In this document: positions 17,565-26,423 of the stretch, one piece after another
Numbering within the stretch: position 1 is the stretch's first letter
Layout of the letters: the number at the start of each line of letters is the position of its first letter
Assembly: GCA_011389745.1 (NCBI GenBank)
Contig: JAABTQ010000022.1
Location: forward strand, 1-47,730
DNA: 47,730 bases
DNA from: Desulfobacteraceae bacterium
GTDB lineage: Bacteria; Desulfobacterota; Desulfobacteria; Desulfobacterales; SKZT01
Direction of reading: 5' to 3'
Position numbers and translations under genes: made by a program
Notes under the pieces: generated by a model
What the model was told of the DNA's origin: nothing
Databases searched by the model: none
The model's input: only the letters and a program-made list of their open reading frames with translations

Positions 17565-17597
17565 AAAAAAGGGCTTTCGGATAATACCCTAAGCCCT
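17565..17597 (-). terminator. Rho-independent terminator after tRNA-Cys
   Basis: On the minus strand AGGGCTT pairs with AAGCCCT across a loop of about 12 bases and is followed by six T residues. It lies about 10 bases past the 3' end of tRNA-Cys and ends the tRNA transcript. Confidence 0.75.
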
Positions 17598-17606
17598 ATA
17601 ATCTGC

Positions 17607-17681
17607 TGGAGGCGGCAACCAGATTCGAACTGGTGAATAGCGGTTTTGCAGACCGCTGCCTTACCACTTGGCTATGCCGCC
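17607..17681 (-). tRNA. tRNA-Cys (GCA)
   Basis: A full cloverleaf can be drawn on the minus strand: acceptor GGCGGCA/TGCCGCC, the T-loop TTCGAAT, and anticodon loop CTGCAAA with anticodon GCA (17649-17647). The discriminator U73 and an encoded CCA end are typical of bacterial tRNA-Cys. It follows tRNA-Gly by about 12 bases in one transcript. Confidence 0.97.
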
Positions 17682-17693
17682 TTTAAAAAAAAA

Positions 17694-17768
17694 TGGAGCG
17701 GGAAACGGGATTTGAACCCGCGACTTCGACCTTGGCAAGGTCGCACTCTACCACTGAGTTATTCCCGC
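17694..17768 (-). tRNA. tRNA-Gly (GCC)
   Basis: The minus strand shows acceptor GCGGGAA/TTCCCGC, a GTTCAAATC T-loop, anticodon loop TTGCCAA with anticodon GCC, and an encoded CCA end. It is the first gene of the two-tRNA transcript. Confidence 0.97.
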
Positions 17769-17785
17769 TCAGTCAAGAAGTATTT

Positions 17786-17814
17786 CTTCTAAACAATTAT
17801 TATACTTTTGTCAA
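17786..17814 (-). promoter_or_regulatory. Promoter of the tRNA-Gly/tRNA-Cys operon
   Basis: A perfect TTGACA (complement of 17809-17814) and TAGAAG (complement of 17786-17791) are separated by 17 bases. The predicted start is about 10 bases before the tRNA-Gly 5' end. The -10 box is only a four-of-six match. Confidence 0.5.
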
Positions 17815-17825
17815 CATAAATTTGC

Positions 17826-18392
17826 CTAAAACTCAAGATGACGGCGAAACCTGATAAAGTAATCAGCACCGGACCAGATGGTCATTACCAGAGCGCACCA
17901 GAGGAAAAACATACCGATGGCATGGAAATTAACACCAAAATATGGGTAATGAAACAATAATGGAATGAGTGCTGAAATCTGAAATCCAGTTTTGTATTTT
18001 CCAAGCTTTGATGCAGATACATCCTCACCGACTTCCGAAATAATGTTTCTAAGTCCTGTCACCGCCAGCTCACGTCCGATAATCACACATACAACCCAAG
18101 CCGGAATCCACCCGTGAGAAGTCAACATGATGAATGCCGATGACACCAGCAGTTTGTCGGCAACCGGGTCCATAATTTTTCCAAAACTTGAAATTAATTC
18201 CCAGCGCCTTGCCATATATCCGTCCAGATAATCGGTTATCGCGGCAAGGCTGAACAAAATGGCCGACGCAAAAGTGGTAATCCGGTTCGGAAACATCATT
18301 AAAATAACGATTCCAGGTATTGCTCCAATTCTGAAAAGAGTATATGTATTGGGATTTCTGAAAACCTTTTTTAATTTTTCGGCGGTTATCAC
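17826..18392 (-). CDS. pgsA: CDP-diacylglycerol-glycerol-3-phosphate 3-phosphatidyltransferase
   Basis: PgsA makes phosphatidylglycerol phosphate from CDP-diacylglycerol and glycerol 3-phosphate, the committed step to phosphatidylglycerol and cardiolipin. The 188-aa protein carries the complete CDP-alcohol phosphotransferase signature D57-G58-x2-A61-R62-x8-G71-x3-D75-x3-D79 and several membrane spans. The start is a GTG at 18392 with a weak, distant AAAGGG. It follows the transaldolase-like gene by about 40 bases on the same strand, a small probable operon, and lies upstream of the tRNA promoter. Confidence 0.95.
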   Translation of the reverse strand: MITAEKLKKVFRNPNTYTLFRIGAIPGIVILMMFPNRITTFASAILFSLAAITDYLDGYMARRWELISSFGKIMDPVADKLLVSSAFIMLTSHGWIPAWVVCVIIGRELAVTGLRNIISEVGEDVSASKLGKYKTGFQISALIPLLFHYPYFGVNFHAIGMFFLWCALVMTIWSGADYFIRFRRHLEF

Positions 18393-18431
18393 TTTTTCCG
18401 AAACCCTTTCCGGTTAAAAATTATTAAAAAA

Positions 18432-19076
18432 TTACTTTTCTGCCTTTTTCCAGTCATCTAAAAAGGCTTTCAACCCCTTGTCCGTTAAAGGATGACTTGC
18501 CAATCTGCTTAAAACACTATACGGGATAGTGGCAATATCGGCTCCAATAAGCGCCGCATCCAGAACATGAAGAGGATTGCGAACACTGGCAACAATAACC
18601 TGTGTATCAAATGCGTAATTGCCATAAATTTCAACTATCTGCTCAACCAGAAGCATTCCATCGGAAGAAATGTCATCTATTCGTCCGACAAAAGGACTGA
18701 CAAATGTAGCACCAGCTTTGGCCGCCATAAGCGCCTGCAATGGCGAAAATACAAGCGTTACATTGGTCTTGATGCCCTCCTCCGTTAATGTTTTGGTGGC
18801 TTTGATGCCATCAATGGTCATCGGAATTTTGACGACAATATTGTCATGAATTTTCGCAAGCTTTCCAGCTTCTTGTATCATACCGTCATAATCGGTTGAA
18901 ATGACCTCTGCGCTGATCGGTCCATCGACAATTTCACAAATTTCTTTGATAATATCTTGAAATCCACGGCCCTCTTTGGCAATCAGGGATGGATTAGTTG
19001 TTACGCCATCAACCATTCCCATGGCATAGGCATCTGTTATCTCAGCTATATTAGCGGTATCAATGAAAAACTTCAT
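18432..19076 (-). CDS. Transaldolase / fructose-6-phosphate aldolase-like
   Basis: A 214-aa member of the small transaldolase family (TalC/FSA group). It opens with [10 protein letters not shown], has TNPSL at 27-31, and carries the Schiff-base lysine K83 in VVKIPMT. Enzymes of this length either transfer dihydroxyacetone units in the non-oxidative pentose phosphate pathway or cleave fructose 6-phosphate; the sequence alone does not decide. GGAGG about 8 bases before the ATG sets the start. It is followed by pgsA. Confidence 0.93.
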   Translation of the reverse strand: MKFFIDTANIAEITDAYAMGMVDGVTTNPSLIAKEGRGFQDIIKEICEIVDGPISAEVISTDYDGMIQEAGKLAKIHDNIVVKIPMTIDGIKATKTLTEEGIKTNVTLVFSPLQALMAAKAGATFVSPFVGRIDDISSDGMLLVEQIVEIYGNYAFDTQVIVASVRNPLHVLDAALIGADIATIPYSVLSRLASHPLTDKGLKAFLDDWKKAEK

Positions 19077-19211
19077 TTTGTTTTCCTCCGAATTTATTCT
19101 CTAAAAAAAGTAAAACAGCGTTCTGTTTTTTTATCTGGTCATTTGTAATTTTTCAAAAAGCCCGGAATCCAGGTTTGTCGATCCATGAACCAACATGACC
19201 TTATTGAAAAG
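19077..19211. repeat. Intergenic spacer with REP-like half-element
   Basis: AT-rich except for AGCCCGGAATCCAG at 19159-19172, which matches one arm of the palindrome at 46190-46218. It is probably a degenerate copy of a dispersed repeat. Confidence 0.3.
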
Positions 19212-19466
19212 TTAGGTTTTTTTTTCCAAGTATTTATTTTTACAATCCTCACTGCAAAAGTAAAGAATTTTACCATCAACGGTTAAGGATATCCCGCTTC
19301 TTTTTGGAAAATACACCTCACAGACCGGATCTTTTACCATAATATCATCAATTTGCCTATCCGAACCTGTCGAGGTTTTCGGTCCCGGAACCGCACTGGT
19401 AAATATCCTGTACTTAAGAGCCCGGTAAGCCAGATATAAAATTATAATGAGTAATAACAGTTTCAT
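19212..19466 (-). CDS. Membrane-anchored YHS/TRASH-type metal-binding protein
   Basis: An 84-aa protein with one N-terminal hydrophobic helix (residues 2-15) and a C-terminal YHS-like domain. The domain has MVKDPVC (C49), then a YFCSEDC pair (C71 and C75). The three cysteines are the expected set for metal binding in this family, as in PP0621-type proteins. It overlaps folK by 4 bases (ATGA), so it is translationally coupled to folate synthesis without an obvious functional link. Confidence 0.85.
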   Translation of the reverse strand: MKLLLLIIILYLAYRALKYRIFTSAVPGPKTSTGSDRQIDDIMVKDPVCEVYFPKRSGISLTVDGKILYFCSEDCKNKYLEKKT

Positions 19467-19954
19467 TTATAAGGAATAACCTTTTGCGCTGAATCCCCCA
19501 GCTCTTCTAAAAGCCGGGCAACTGTTTTTTTTAAAACCGGATGGACAATGGTCGGATCAATGTCACATAGGGGTTTTAAAACAAACCGTCTTTCGTGCAT
19601 TCTTGGATGGGGTATCACCAAATTTGCATTATTAATAACATGGTCGTCATAAAACAAAATATCCAAATCAAGAGAACGGGGACCAAATCGAATCTGTTTA
19701 AAATCTCTGCCACAATCAGCCTCGATGCTTTTTATCCGACCAAGCAAATCAAGGGGTTTCAGCATGGTGTCTATTTTGATCGCTGCATTTAAAAACCAGG
19801 CCTGGTTTTCGTATCCCACAGGTTCGGTTTCATATAATGAGGACTCTTTAATTAAAGATGATAATACCAATCCGGCCAACTGATCAATTCCGAATCGGAA
19901 ATTGTTGTATCTGTTTCCCAAATTTGAACCTATTGAAAGATAGACCACCGGCAT
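19463..19954 (-). CDS. folK: 2-amino-4-hydroxy-6-hydroxymethyldihydropteridine diphosphokinase
   Basis: HPPK transfers pyrophosphate from ATP to 6-hydroxymethyl-7,8-dihydropterin in folate synthesis. The 163-aa product starts MPVVYLSIGSNLGNR and contains the HPPK signature FGPRSLDLDILFYDD and the following IPHPRMHERRFVL block. The ATG at 19954 is preferred over a TTG two codons upstream. It overlaps the YHS gene by 4 bases. A repeat-containing spacer separates it from dapF. Confidence 0.95.
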   Translation of the reverse strand: MPVVYLSIGSNLGNRYNNFRFGIDQLAGLVLSSLIKESSLYETEPVGYENQAWFLNAAIKIDTMLKPLDLLGRIKSIEADCGRDFKQIRFGPRSLDLDILFYDDHVINNANLVIPHPRMHERRFVLKPLCDIDPTIVHPVLKKTVARLLEELGDSAQKVIPYK

Positions 19955-19986
19955 AGACAATCAGTACGACTTTCTTTTAGCTTACA

Positions 19987-20100
19987 AGTAACTCCTCACA
20001 AGTCCCCCTTTGAAAAAGGGGGATTTAGGGGGATTTTTTAAACGGCATCAGCTTGTCAAATCCCCCCGGCCCCCCTTTTTCAAAGGGGGGGAGCAGTTAC
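19987..20100. repeat. Palindromic intergenic repeat (REP-like)
   Basis: A long imperfect inverted repeat between folK and dapF. The arm at about 20003-20037 (TCCCCCTTTGAAAAAGGGGG then ATTTAGGGGGATTT) pairs with 20058-20090, and the flanks GTAACT (19987) and AGTTAC (20095) extend the palindrome. A half copy of the same motif occurs at 45997-46026. Such elements are dispersed in many Desulfobacterota genomes. The transcript would form a strong hairpin that may punctuate the operon. Confidence 0.75.
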
Positions 20101-20137
20101 GTATTGGTTTGGGCTCGGCATGCCGAGTGGGAGGCTT

Positions 20138-20971
20138 CTAACAAGAATATTCCCAGGCATCCCGCCACATTTTTCCAGAATATACTACCCGTGCGTCTCC
20201 TTCGAGATAGACATCTGCAATATGACTGTTATTTTTGTTAAAAAATATATTCAAAAATACACCGCTTTTAGTCAGGACTCTGACAGGAGAATCAAGCTTT
20301 TCCTTAATTGCCATGATAACGGCTCCGGCAACCGACCCTGTTCCACAAGCCAGGGTTTCATCCTCTACTCCACGTTCATAGGTACGTATGCCCAAAGATC
20401 CATCATTTTGAAGCGATATAAAATTGACATTGGTTCCTGCAGGGGCAAAAAACTTACAATACCGAATCTCACGTCCCTGATTGACAACATCAATCCGATC
20501 AAGCTTATCCACCAGCACCACTACATGAGGCACACCGGTGTTAACACTGTTGACGGACAGAGGACCTTTTTCCAGCTCGATAATATAATCTGTTTTAATA
20601 TCTCTAGGGTCAGGCATCTTTATTTTGACACCCTGACCGGTAATAGCAGCCGTAACAATTCCGGCATCTGTTTCAAAAGACAATTCTTTTCCGGCAATAC
20701 CGGTCAGAAATGCAAAACGAGCAGCACATCTTGCCCCGTTTCCACACATTTCGGCAATACTGCCATCAGAATTAAAGAATCGCCATTTGAAATCAACCAC
20801 ATCAGAATTTTCCACCAGAATTAATCCATCGGCTCCCACCGACATTTTTCTTTGGCAGACTTTATTGATCATTTCCGACAATCCGCTTTCTTCAACTAGT
20901 TTTTCGCGGTTGTCAATTAAAATAAAATCATTTCCGCTTCCACTCATTTTAAAAAAAGGAATCTGATCCAT
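20138..20971 (-). CDS. dapF: Diaminopimelate epimerase
   Basis: DapF interconverts LL- and meso-diaminopimelate for lysine and peptidoglycan synthesis. The 277-aa protein holds both catalytic cysteines, C76 in MCGNGARC and C209 in ETLACGTG, and the N-terminal MSGSGNDFILID. It lies directly after lysA (about 40 bases) on the same strand. The ribosome-binding site before the ATG is weak. The C-terminus ends in the palindromic repeat region. Confidence 0.97.
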   Translation of the reverse strand: MDQIPFFKMSGSGNDFILIDNREKLVEESGLSEMINKVCQRKMSVGADGLILVENSDVVDFKWRFFNSDGSIAEMCGNGARCAARFAFLTGIAGKELSFETDAGIVTAAITGQGVKIKMPDPRDIKTDYIIELEKGPLSVNSVNTGVPHVVVLVDKLDRIDVVNQGREIRYCKFFAPAGTNVNFISLQNDGSLGIRTYERGVEDETLACGTGSVAGAVIMAIKEKLDSPVRVLTKSGVFLNIFFNKNNSHIADVYLEGDARVVYSGKMWRDAWEYSC

Positions 20972-21012
20972 ATATTGCTGTCCATTTGTGGTTTTTAAAA
21001 AAATTACAGTTT

Positions 21013-22269
21013 TTATAACAAGAAAGAGGGAATGGATTCTCCTTTATTCAAATCCTGATATGTTTCTCTTTGCCTTATCACTTCAAACCGATCTTTGTAT
21101 ACCATGACCTCGGCAGCCCTTGGCCGCGAACAATAATTTGAGGACATAGTAAATCCATATGCCCCGGCGCTCATCACTGCAAGAAAATCACCTCTCTGGA
21201 CATCAGCAATTTGACGGTCCAGAGCCAAAAAATCCCCGGTCTCACATATGGGACCCACAACATCGGCTATGATTGTGCCTTTTTCCGTTTTTTTAACCGG
21301 TTCTATGGCATGAAAAGCTTTATACAATGTGGGACGCATCAGATCATTCATAGCAGCATCGACTATAGCAAACTCCTTAATTTTTCCGCTTTTGCGATAA
21401 AGTACCTGTGTTACCAGTATTCCCGCATTCCCCACAATCACGCGTCCGGGTTCCAGAATCAAAGCCAGTGATGTTTCTTTTAAACTATTTACCAGTGCTT
21501 TGGCATATTCGACAGGATGCGGGGGAGATTCATCGGAATAGGTAATGCCCAAGCCGCCTCCCATGTCAAGATATTGAATGATAATCCCAAGCTCTTTCAA
21601 AGTTCCTGCCAATAATTTTAATTTTGTCAAGGCATCTTCAAAAGGCCTCACCTGTGTGATTTGAGACCCGATATGACAATCAATTCCAATAATCTGAATG
21701 TTTTTCATTTCCATGGCAGCCTTGTAGGCCTCTAAAGCTGCATCACTTTCAATGCCGAACTTATTTTTTTTCAGGCCGGTGGAAATATAAGGATGGGTTT
21801 TGGGATCGACATCCGGGTTTACACGAAGAGCGATGGGGGCTTTTAACTTCAGGTTTTTTGCACGACTGTTTATCAGTTCAAGCTCTTCCAAGGATTCCAC
21901 ATTAAACATCAGAATTTTTGAACTGATGGCATAATCGATTTCATCAATTTTTTTGCCGACTCCGGAATAAACAATTTTACCCGGTGAAAAACCTGCTTCA
22001 AGCCCACGATAAAGCTCTCCTCCGGAAACGATGTCCAAACCGCTTCCCATACTTGCAAATAAATGCAGTATAGCAAGATTGGTATTGGCTTTGGCTGAAA
22101 AACAGACAAGGCGATTCATACCCTCAAATGCACCGTTAAAAGCCTCAAAATGTCGTTTCAATGTCGCATGACTATACAAATAAAATGGAGTTCCGACATC
22201 TTCGGCAATTTTTGTCACGGAAACGGATTCACAATATAATTCATTGTTTTTATATTGAAAATGATGCAT
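21013..22269 (-). CDS. lysA: Diaminopimelate decarboxylase
   Basis: LysA is a PLP enzyme that decarboxylates meso-diaminopimelate to lysine. The PLP lysine is K60 in CFSAKANTN, with the glycine-rich GGGLGITY and GPICETGD sites present. The start MHHFQYKNNELYC at 22269 is chosen because it matches family N-termini and follows an AGGTGG; the open frame continues 27 codons upstream, into the preceding lipoprotein gene. The result is 418 aa, standard length. It sits between the LptM-like lipoprotein gene and dapF, and the three are likely one operon. Confidence 0.96.
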   Translation of the reverse strand: MHHFQYKNNELYCESVSVTKIAEDVGTPFYLYSHATLKRHFEAFNGAFEGMNRLVCFSAKANTNLAILHLFASMGSGLDIVSGGELYRGLEAGFSPGKIVYSGVGKKIDEIDYAISSKILMFNVESLEELELINSRAKNLKLKAPIALRVNPDVDPKTHPYISTGLKKNKFGIESDAALEAYKAAMEMKNIQIIGIDCHIGSQITQVRPFEDALTKLKLLAGTLKELGIIIQYLDMGGGLGITYSDESPPHPVEYAKALVNSLKETSLALILEPGRVIVGNAGILVTQVLYRKSGKIKEFAIVDAAMNDLMRPTLYKAFHAIEPVKKTEKGTIIADVVGPICETGDFLALDRQIADVQRGDFLAVMSAGAYGFTMSSNYCSRPRAAEVMVYKDRFEVIRQRETYQDLNKGESIPSFLL

Positions 22270-22288
22270 AAGCCACCTGGAATAAAAT

Positions 22289-22795
22289 TCAATTTTCGGA
22301 ATTGGGTAATTTACCGTCCATTCCCACTTCAACTGTATTAGACCATTCACTTGTCAGGCCGCTGTCGGTATATGACATTACCTTATAGCGATAAACATAG
22401 CCGTCTTCATGAATCTCACTATAATTAAACCGGTTTTCTGCATGGCCCCAAAGACTAAAAGCCGTAGCCAGTTCCGATACCTTTTCAAAAAGATCCGGGC
22501 ATCCCGGGCATGTTTCGGAGTCTGTAAAGGATTTTTTCGATCGGTATATTCGAAAGCCATCAGGAGGAGGCAAATTTTTTTCTGTCTGCACAGTCCAGGT
22601 TAATGCTATGGAATTATTGTACAGTTTCGCCTCAAGATCGGTTACCGTCGCCGGCGGAAGCATTTCCGGAGGTACCGGAGGACCTTTTTTACCACAGCAA
22701 AATAGTGAGAGTAGAAGAAAAAGAACTACCCATATTTTTAAATAACAGTGACGGTTATTTTTATTTTCGGATTTTTTAAAAATTATCTTTGGCAT
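22289..22795 (-). CDS. LptM-like lipoprotein with fibronectin type III domain
   Basis: A 168-aa lipoprotein. A basic N-terminus and hydrophobic helix (residues 20-33) end in a lipobox LFCC, followed by GKKGPP, the short motif of LptM/YifL lipoproteins. E. coli lptM likewise precedes dapF, and here the gene precedes lysA-dapF. Unlike LptM, the protein continues for about 120 residues with a probable fibronectin type III-like beta domain: ATVTDLEAKLYNNSIALTW, GFRIYRS, YRYKVMSY and the closing SEWSNTVEV. The added domain may bind a partner in the periplasm. Role in LPS transport is inference. Confidence 0.85.
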   Translation of the reverse strand: MPKIIFKKSENKNNRHCYLKIWVVLFLLLSLFCCGKKGPPVPPEMLPPATVTDLEAKLYNNSIALTWTVQTEKNLPPPDGFRIYRSKKSFTDSETCPGCPDLFEKVSELATAFSLWGHAENRFNYSEIHEDGYVYRYKVMSYTDSGLTSEWSNTVEVGMDGKLPNSEN

Positions 22796-22813
22796 GACAT
22801 TCTCTGGTTTTTA

Positions 22814-24232
22814 TTAAACAATTTTTGAAATAACATTACGATATTTTTGCAATTCTTTTTCAATTCGAACTTTAGCGGTTTCGATGGCTTCCATCACCAT
22901 TTTTTTTGAAGTACCACCATAAGAATTTCTTCGATCCACCATTTTCTCAACAGTTAGAAAAGAAAAGATATCTTCTGCAATCAAAGAAGAAAAAGATTTT
23001 AATTCCTCAAGACTCAGTTGATGCAGTTCTTTTTTTACACCCAGAGCATGCTGAACGGCCTTTCCCACCACAGCGTGTGCTTCCCGGAATGCAACACCTT
23101 TTGTCACCAGATAATCCGCAAGGTCTGTGGCATTTAAAAAACCTTCGGTCGTTGCTTTCGCCATGACCACATTGTTGACCGTAATGTTCGGCAACATCCC
23201 GGAATAAATATCCGTACACACTTTTACCGTGTTTACGGCATCAAAGAGAGGTTCTTTATCTTCCTGCATGTCCCGGTTATATGCAAGGGGAAGGGATTTC
23301 ATCAGGGTCAGGATCGCGACAAGGTCCCCGAAAACACGCCCGGTTTTTCCCCGAACTAACTCGGCAACATCCGGATTTTTTTTCTGAGGCATAATACTGC
23401 TCCCAGTGGTAAACGTATCCGAAAGTTCAATAAATCTAAATTCGGAAGAGGACCACAGAACCATCTCTTCGGAAATCCTGCTGAAATGGACCATACAGAT
23501 GCTTGCAGCAGATAAAAATTCCATAATAAAATCACGATCCGATACCGAGTCGATGCTGTTTGAGGATACTTCGGGAAAATCTAAAAGCTCGGCAGTATAA
23601 TGTCTGTCAATCGGGTATGTAGTACCGGCAAGGGCCGCACTCCCCAATGGCATGACATTGGTTCTAACGAACCCGTCCCAAAACCTGTTGGTATCCCGGG
23701 TAAACATTTCAAAATATGCCATTAAATGGTGAGAAAAAAGTACCGGTTGTGCTCTTTGAAGATGTGTATATCCAGGAAAGACAATATCTATATGCTTTTG
23801 AGCAAGCTCCAGCAATGATTGTCTAAGTACGATCAGTAATTTAATGATTTGAAGGATTTCATGCCTTAAGTACATCCGGATATCCAATGCCACCTGATCG
23901 TTTCTGCTGCGGGCTGTGTGGAGTTTTTGAGCCACCTTACCCACCTCCTGAAACAACCAGGTTTCCACATGCATATGGATATCTTCAAGACTATCATCAA
24001 ACTGGTATTTACCATTTTCGATATTGCTTTTAACCCTGCCCAGACCCTCTACAAGAGTCAAACCCTCTTCCTGGGATATAATTCCCGTGCGAGCCAACAT
24101 TTTACAATGGGCAATACTTCCCTGTATATCATACAAATACAGATATTTATCAAAATCAATGGAAGATGTAAAAGCTTCAACACTTTGATTGGTTTTTTCT
24201 GAAAATCGGCCGCCCCACAACTTTCTGGTCAT
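22814..24232 (-). CDS. argH: Argininosuccinate lyase
   Basis: ArgH splits argininosuccinate into arginine and fumarate, the last step of arginine synthesis. The 472-aa product has the fumarase-superfamily signature GSSIMPQKKNP, the N-terminal KLWGGRFSE block, and HTARSRNDQV. It follows argG by about 11 bases and closes the arg cluster. All key motifs are intact. Confidence 0.98.
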   Translation of the reverse strand: MTRKLWGGRFSEKTNQSVEAFTSSIDFDKYLYLYDIQGSIAHCKMLARTGIISQEEGLTLVEGLGRVKSNIENGKYQFDDSLEDIHMHVETWLFQEVGKVAQKLHTARSRNDQVALDIRMYLRHEILQIIKLLIVLRQSLLELAQKHIDIVFPGYTHLQRAQPVLFSHHLMAYFEMFTRDTNRFWDGFVRTNVMPLGSAALAGTTYPIDRHYTAELLDFPEVSSNSIDSVSDRDFIMEFLSAASICMVHFSRISEEMVLWSSSEFRFIELSDTFTTGSSIMPQKKNPDVAELVRGKTGRVFGDLVAILTLMKSLPLAYNRDMQEDKEPLFDAVNTVKVCTDIYSGMLPNITVNNVVMAKATTEGFLNATDLADYLVTKGVAFREAHAVVGKAVQHALGVKKELHQLSLEELKSFSSLIAEDIFSFLTVEKMVDRRNSYGGTSKKMVMEAIETAKVRIEKELQKYRNVISKIV

Positions 24233-24243
24233 ACCATTCCTTT

Positions 24244-25446
24244 TTATAGATTCAGCAACTTCTGAATTCTGAGGCGAAGTGCGTTCAAGCGGATAAATCC
24301 CTCTGCATCCTTTTGACTGAAAACCTTGTCGTCTTCAAAAGTCGCGAAATCCACACTGTAAATAGACTTCTCCGATTTTCTTCCCATGACCGTACAATTT
24401 CCTTTGTAAAGCTCAAGACGCACTATCCCGGAAACATTTTCCTGGGTTTTATCAATCATATCCTGAAGCAATTTCATTTCGGGTGTAAACCAGAAACCAT
24501 AGTAGATCATTTCGGAATACTTAGGTATAAGTGAATCCCTCAGATGCATCACTTCCCGGTCCATGGTTATGGATTCAACAGCCATATGCGCATCCCTTAA
24601 AATCGTGCCACCCGGTGTTTCATAAACTCCTCTGGACTTCATGCCCACAAACCGGTTCTCCACGATATCAGTCCGACCAATACCATGGCAACCGCCAAGC
24701 ACGTTTAAATTTTTTAACAGGTTTGCCGGTGTCAGGATTTCACCATTGATGGCTGTGGGATTACCCTTTTCAAATGTAATATCGATAACTTCCGGTTTGT
24801 CCGGTGCGTTTTTAGGAGATACACTTAAAGTAAACATATTTTCATCAGGGGTTTTCCATGGGTCCTCCAATATACCTCCTTCATAGCTGATATGAAGAAG
24901 GTTTCTATCGGTGCTATAGGGCTTGGCAGGAGTTGTCGGAACAGGTATGCCATGTTTTTCAGCAAAAGCCATCAGTGCGGTTCTGGACGTTAAATCCCAC
25001 TCTCTCCAGGGAGCAATAATTCGTATGTGAGGATCAATGGCGAAATAACTCAACTCAAATCTCACCTGATCATTTCCTTTACCGGTGGCCCCATGCGATA
25101 CCGCATCGGCTCCTTCCAATCCGGCTATTTCCATCTGACGCTTGGCGATAAGTGGCCTGGCTAAAGATGTTCCAAGAAGATATTTTCCTTCATAAATGGC
25201 ATTGGCGCGAAAAACCGGAAAAACAAAATCTTCCACAAAAATCTCTTTCAGATCATCAATATAGACCTTTGAGGCCCCGGTTTTGAAAGCCTTTTCTTTA
25301 ACCTGATCCAGTTCATCTTCCTGTCCGATATCAGCTGAAAAAGTGATGACTTCACAATCATAAGTCTCAATGAGCCACTTTAGTATCACAGAGGTATCGA
25401 GTCCTCCGGAATAGGCCAGCACAACTTTTTTTACGTTTTCTCCCAC
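24244..25446 (-). CDS. argG: Argininosuccinate synthase
   Basis: ArgG condenses citrulline and aspartate using ATP. The PP-loop AYSGGLDTS is at residues 11-19, and [13 protein letters not shown] and the [10 protein letters not shown] block are intact. A GTG at 25446 is preferred as start because AGGAGA lies 9 bases upstream and the 400-aa product has the family's usual length. The open frame extends 15 codons further. It lies between argF and argH in the arginine operon. Confidence 0.97.
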   Translation of the reverse strand: MGENVKKVVLAYSGGLDTSVILKWLIETYDCEVITFSADIGQEDELDQVKEKAFKTGASKVYIDDLKEIFVEDFVFPVFRANAIYEGKYLLGTSLARPLIAKRQMEIAGLEGADAVSHGATGKGNDQVRFELSYFAIDPHIRIIAPWREWDLTSRTALMAFAEKHGIPVPTTPAKPYSTDRNLLHISYEGGILEDPWKTPDENMFTLSVSPKNAPDKPEVIDITFEKGNPTAINGEILTPANLLKNLNVLGGCHGIGRTDIVENRFVGMKSRGVYETPGGTILRDAHMAVESITMDREVMHLRDSLIPKYSEMIYYGFWFTPEMKLLQDMIDKTQENVSGIVRLELYKGNCTVMGRKSEKSIYSVDFATFEDDKVFSQKDAEGFIRLNALRLRIQKLLNL

Positions 25447-25493
25447 GCTATATAGTCTCCTGTTCCCACAACGATTGAAGTTACTATTCAAAA

Positions 25494-26405
25494 TTATTGG
25501 ACTAAAGCTTCAAGAATTGCTTTGTGCATATGAAGCTTGTTTTCAGCCTGATCCCAAACCACGGATTGAAAACCCTCGAGTACTTCATCGGTGATTTCCT
25601 CTCCCCTGTGGGCAGGCAGGCAATGAAGTACGATGGCATCTTTTTTGGCTTTTCCAAGCAATGACTGATTCAGCTGATACGGAAAAAACACCTTTTTTCT
25701 TTCCTTTGCTTCTTTTTCCATGCCCATACTTGCCCAAACATCCGTGTTGACAACATCAGCATCCGATATGGCCGGTGCCGGGTCTGTGGTCACAACAATC
25801 TCTCCGCATCCGTGTTCTGTTGCTTTTTTCAAAATTTCCGGTCGGGGTAAATAATTTTCCGGACATGCTAACACCAGCTTTAACCCCAGGACTGCGGAAG
25901 CATTGATCCACGAATGAGCCATGTTGTTTCCATCTCCAATCCAGGCAATCTTCAGGTTTTCATAGTGACCTTTATTTTCAACAATGGTCATGACATCGCT
26001 AAGCACCTGGCAGGGATGGTAAAGATCCGTAAGCGCATTGATCACCGGAATGGTGCAATGTTTTGCAAATTCCTCAAGTAGAGCCTGAGAGTAGGTGCGT
26101 ATCGCCAGTGCATCAAGATATGCTGAAAGCACTCTTGCGGTGTCCCTGACAGGTTCATGTCGAGCCATCTGAGTGGTCTCAGCACTTATATATATGGGAG
26201 TTCCTCCCAGTTGAATCATGGCTGCCTCAAAGGATAACCGGGTTCTTGTGGAATGTTTCTCAAACAAAAGCCCCAGGGCTTTTCCAGAAAACAGTTTTTC
26301 GCCCATCCCTTGTTTTTGGAGTGTCTTCAGTTGAATGGCACGTTTAATGAGGCGGTCCACGTCATCTTTGGTCAAATCCCATATAGTTAGGATATCTTTT
26401 TTCAC
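25494..26405 (-). CDS. argF: Ornithine carbamoyltransferase
   Basis: ArgF makes citrulline from ornithine and carbamoyl phosphate. The carbamoyl-phosphate motif STRTR is at 52-56, the [10 protein letters not shown] ornithine-site motif is near residue 265, and the length (303 aa) is typical. It lies about 18 bases after argD and is followed by argG, so it is an anabolic enzyme of the arginine operon. Confidence 0.98.
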   Translation of the reverse strand: MKKDILTIWDLTKDDVDRLIKRAIQLKTLQKQGMGEKLFSGKALGLLFEKHSTRTRLSFEAAMIQLGGTPIYISAETTQMARHEPVRDTARVLSAYLDALAIRTYSQALLEEFAKHCTIPVINALTDLYHPCQVLSDVMTIVENKGHYENLKIAWIGDGNNMAHSWINASAVLGLKLVLACPENYLPRPEILKKATEHGCGEIVVTTDPAPAISDADVVNTDVWASMGMEKEAKERKKVFFPYQLNQSLLGKAKKDAIVLHCLPAHRGEEITDEVLEGFQSVVWDQAENKLHMHKAILEALVQ

Positions 26406-26423
26406 GAAAATACCTCCCCTCGT

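Noticed and set aside
20120-20824. A 234-codon plus-strand frame
   Set aside because: It is antisense to dapF, which has both catalytic cysteines and full length.
22270-22300. A lysine riboswitch before lysA
   Set aside because: Only about 20 bases separate the lipoprotein stop and the lysA start. There is no room for a riboswitch.
22270-22350. N-terminal extension of lysA
   Set aside because: It would run into the upstream lipoprotein gene and is not shared with LysA proteins. The ATG at 22269 fits the family.
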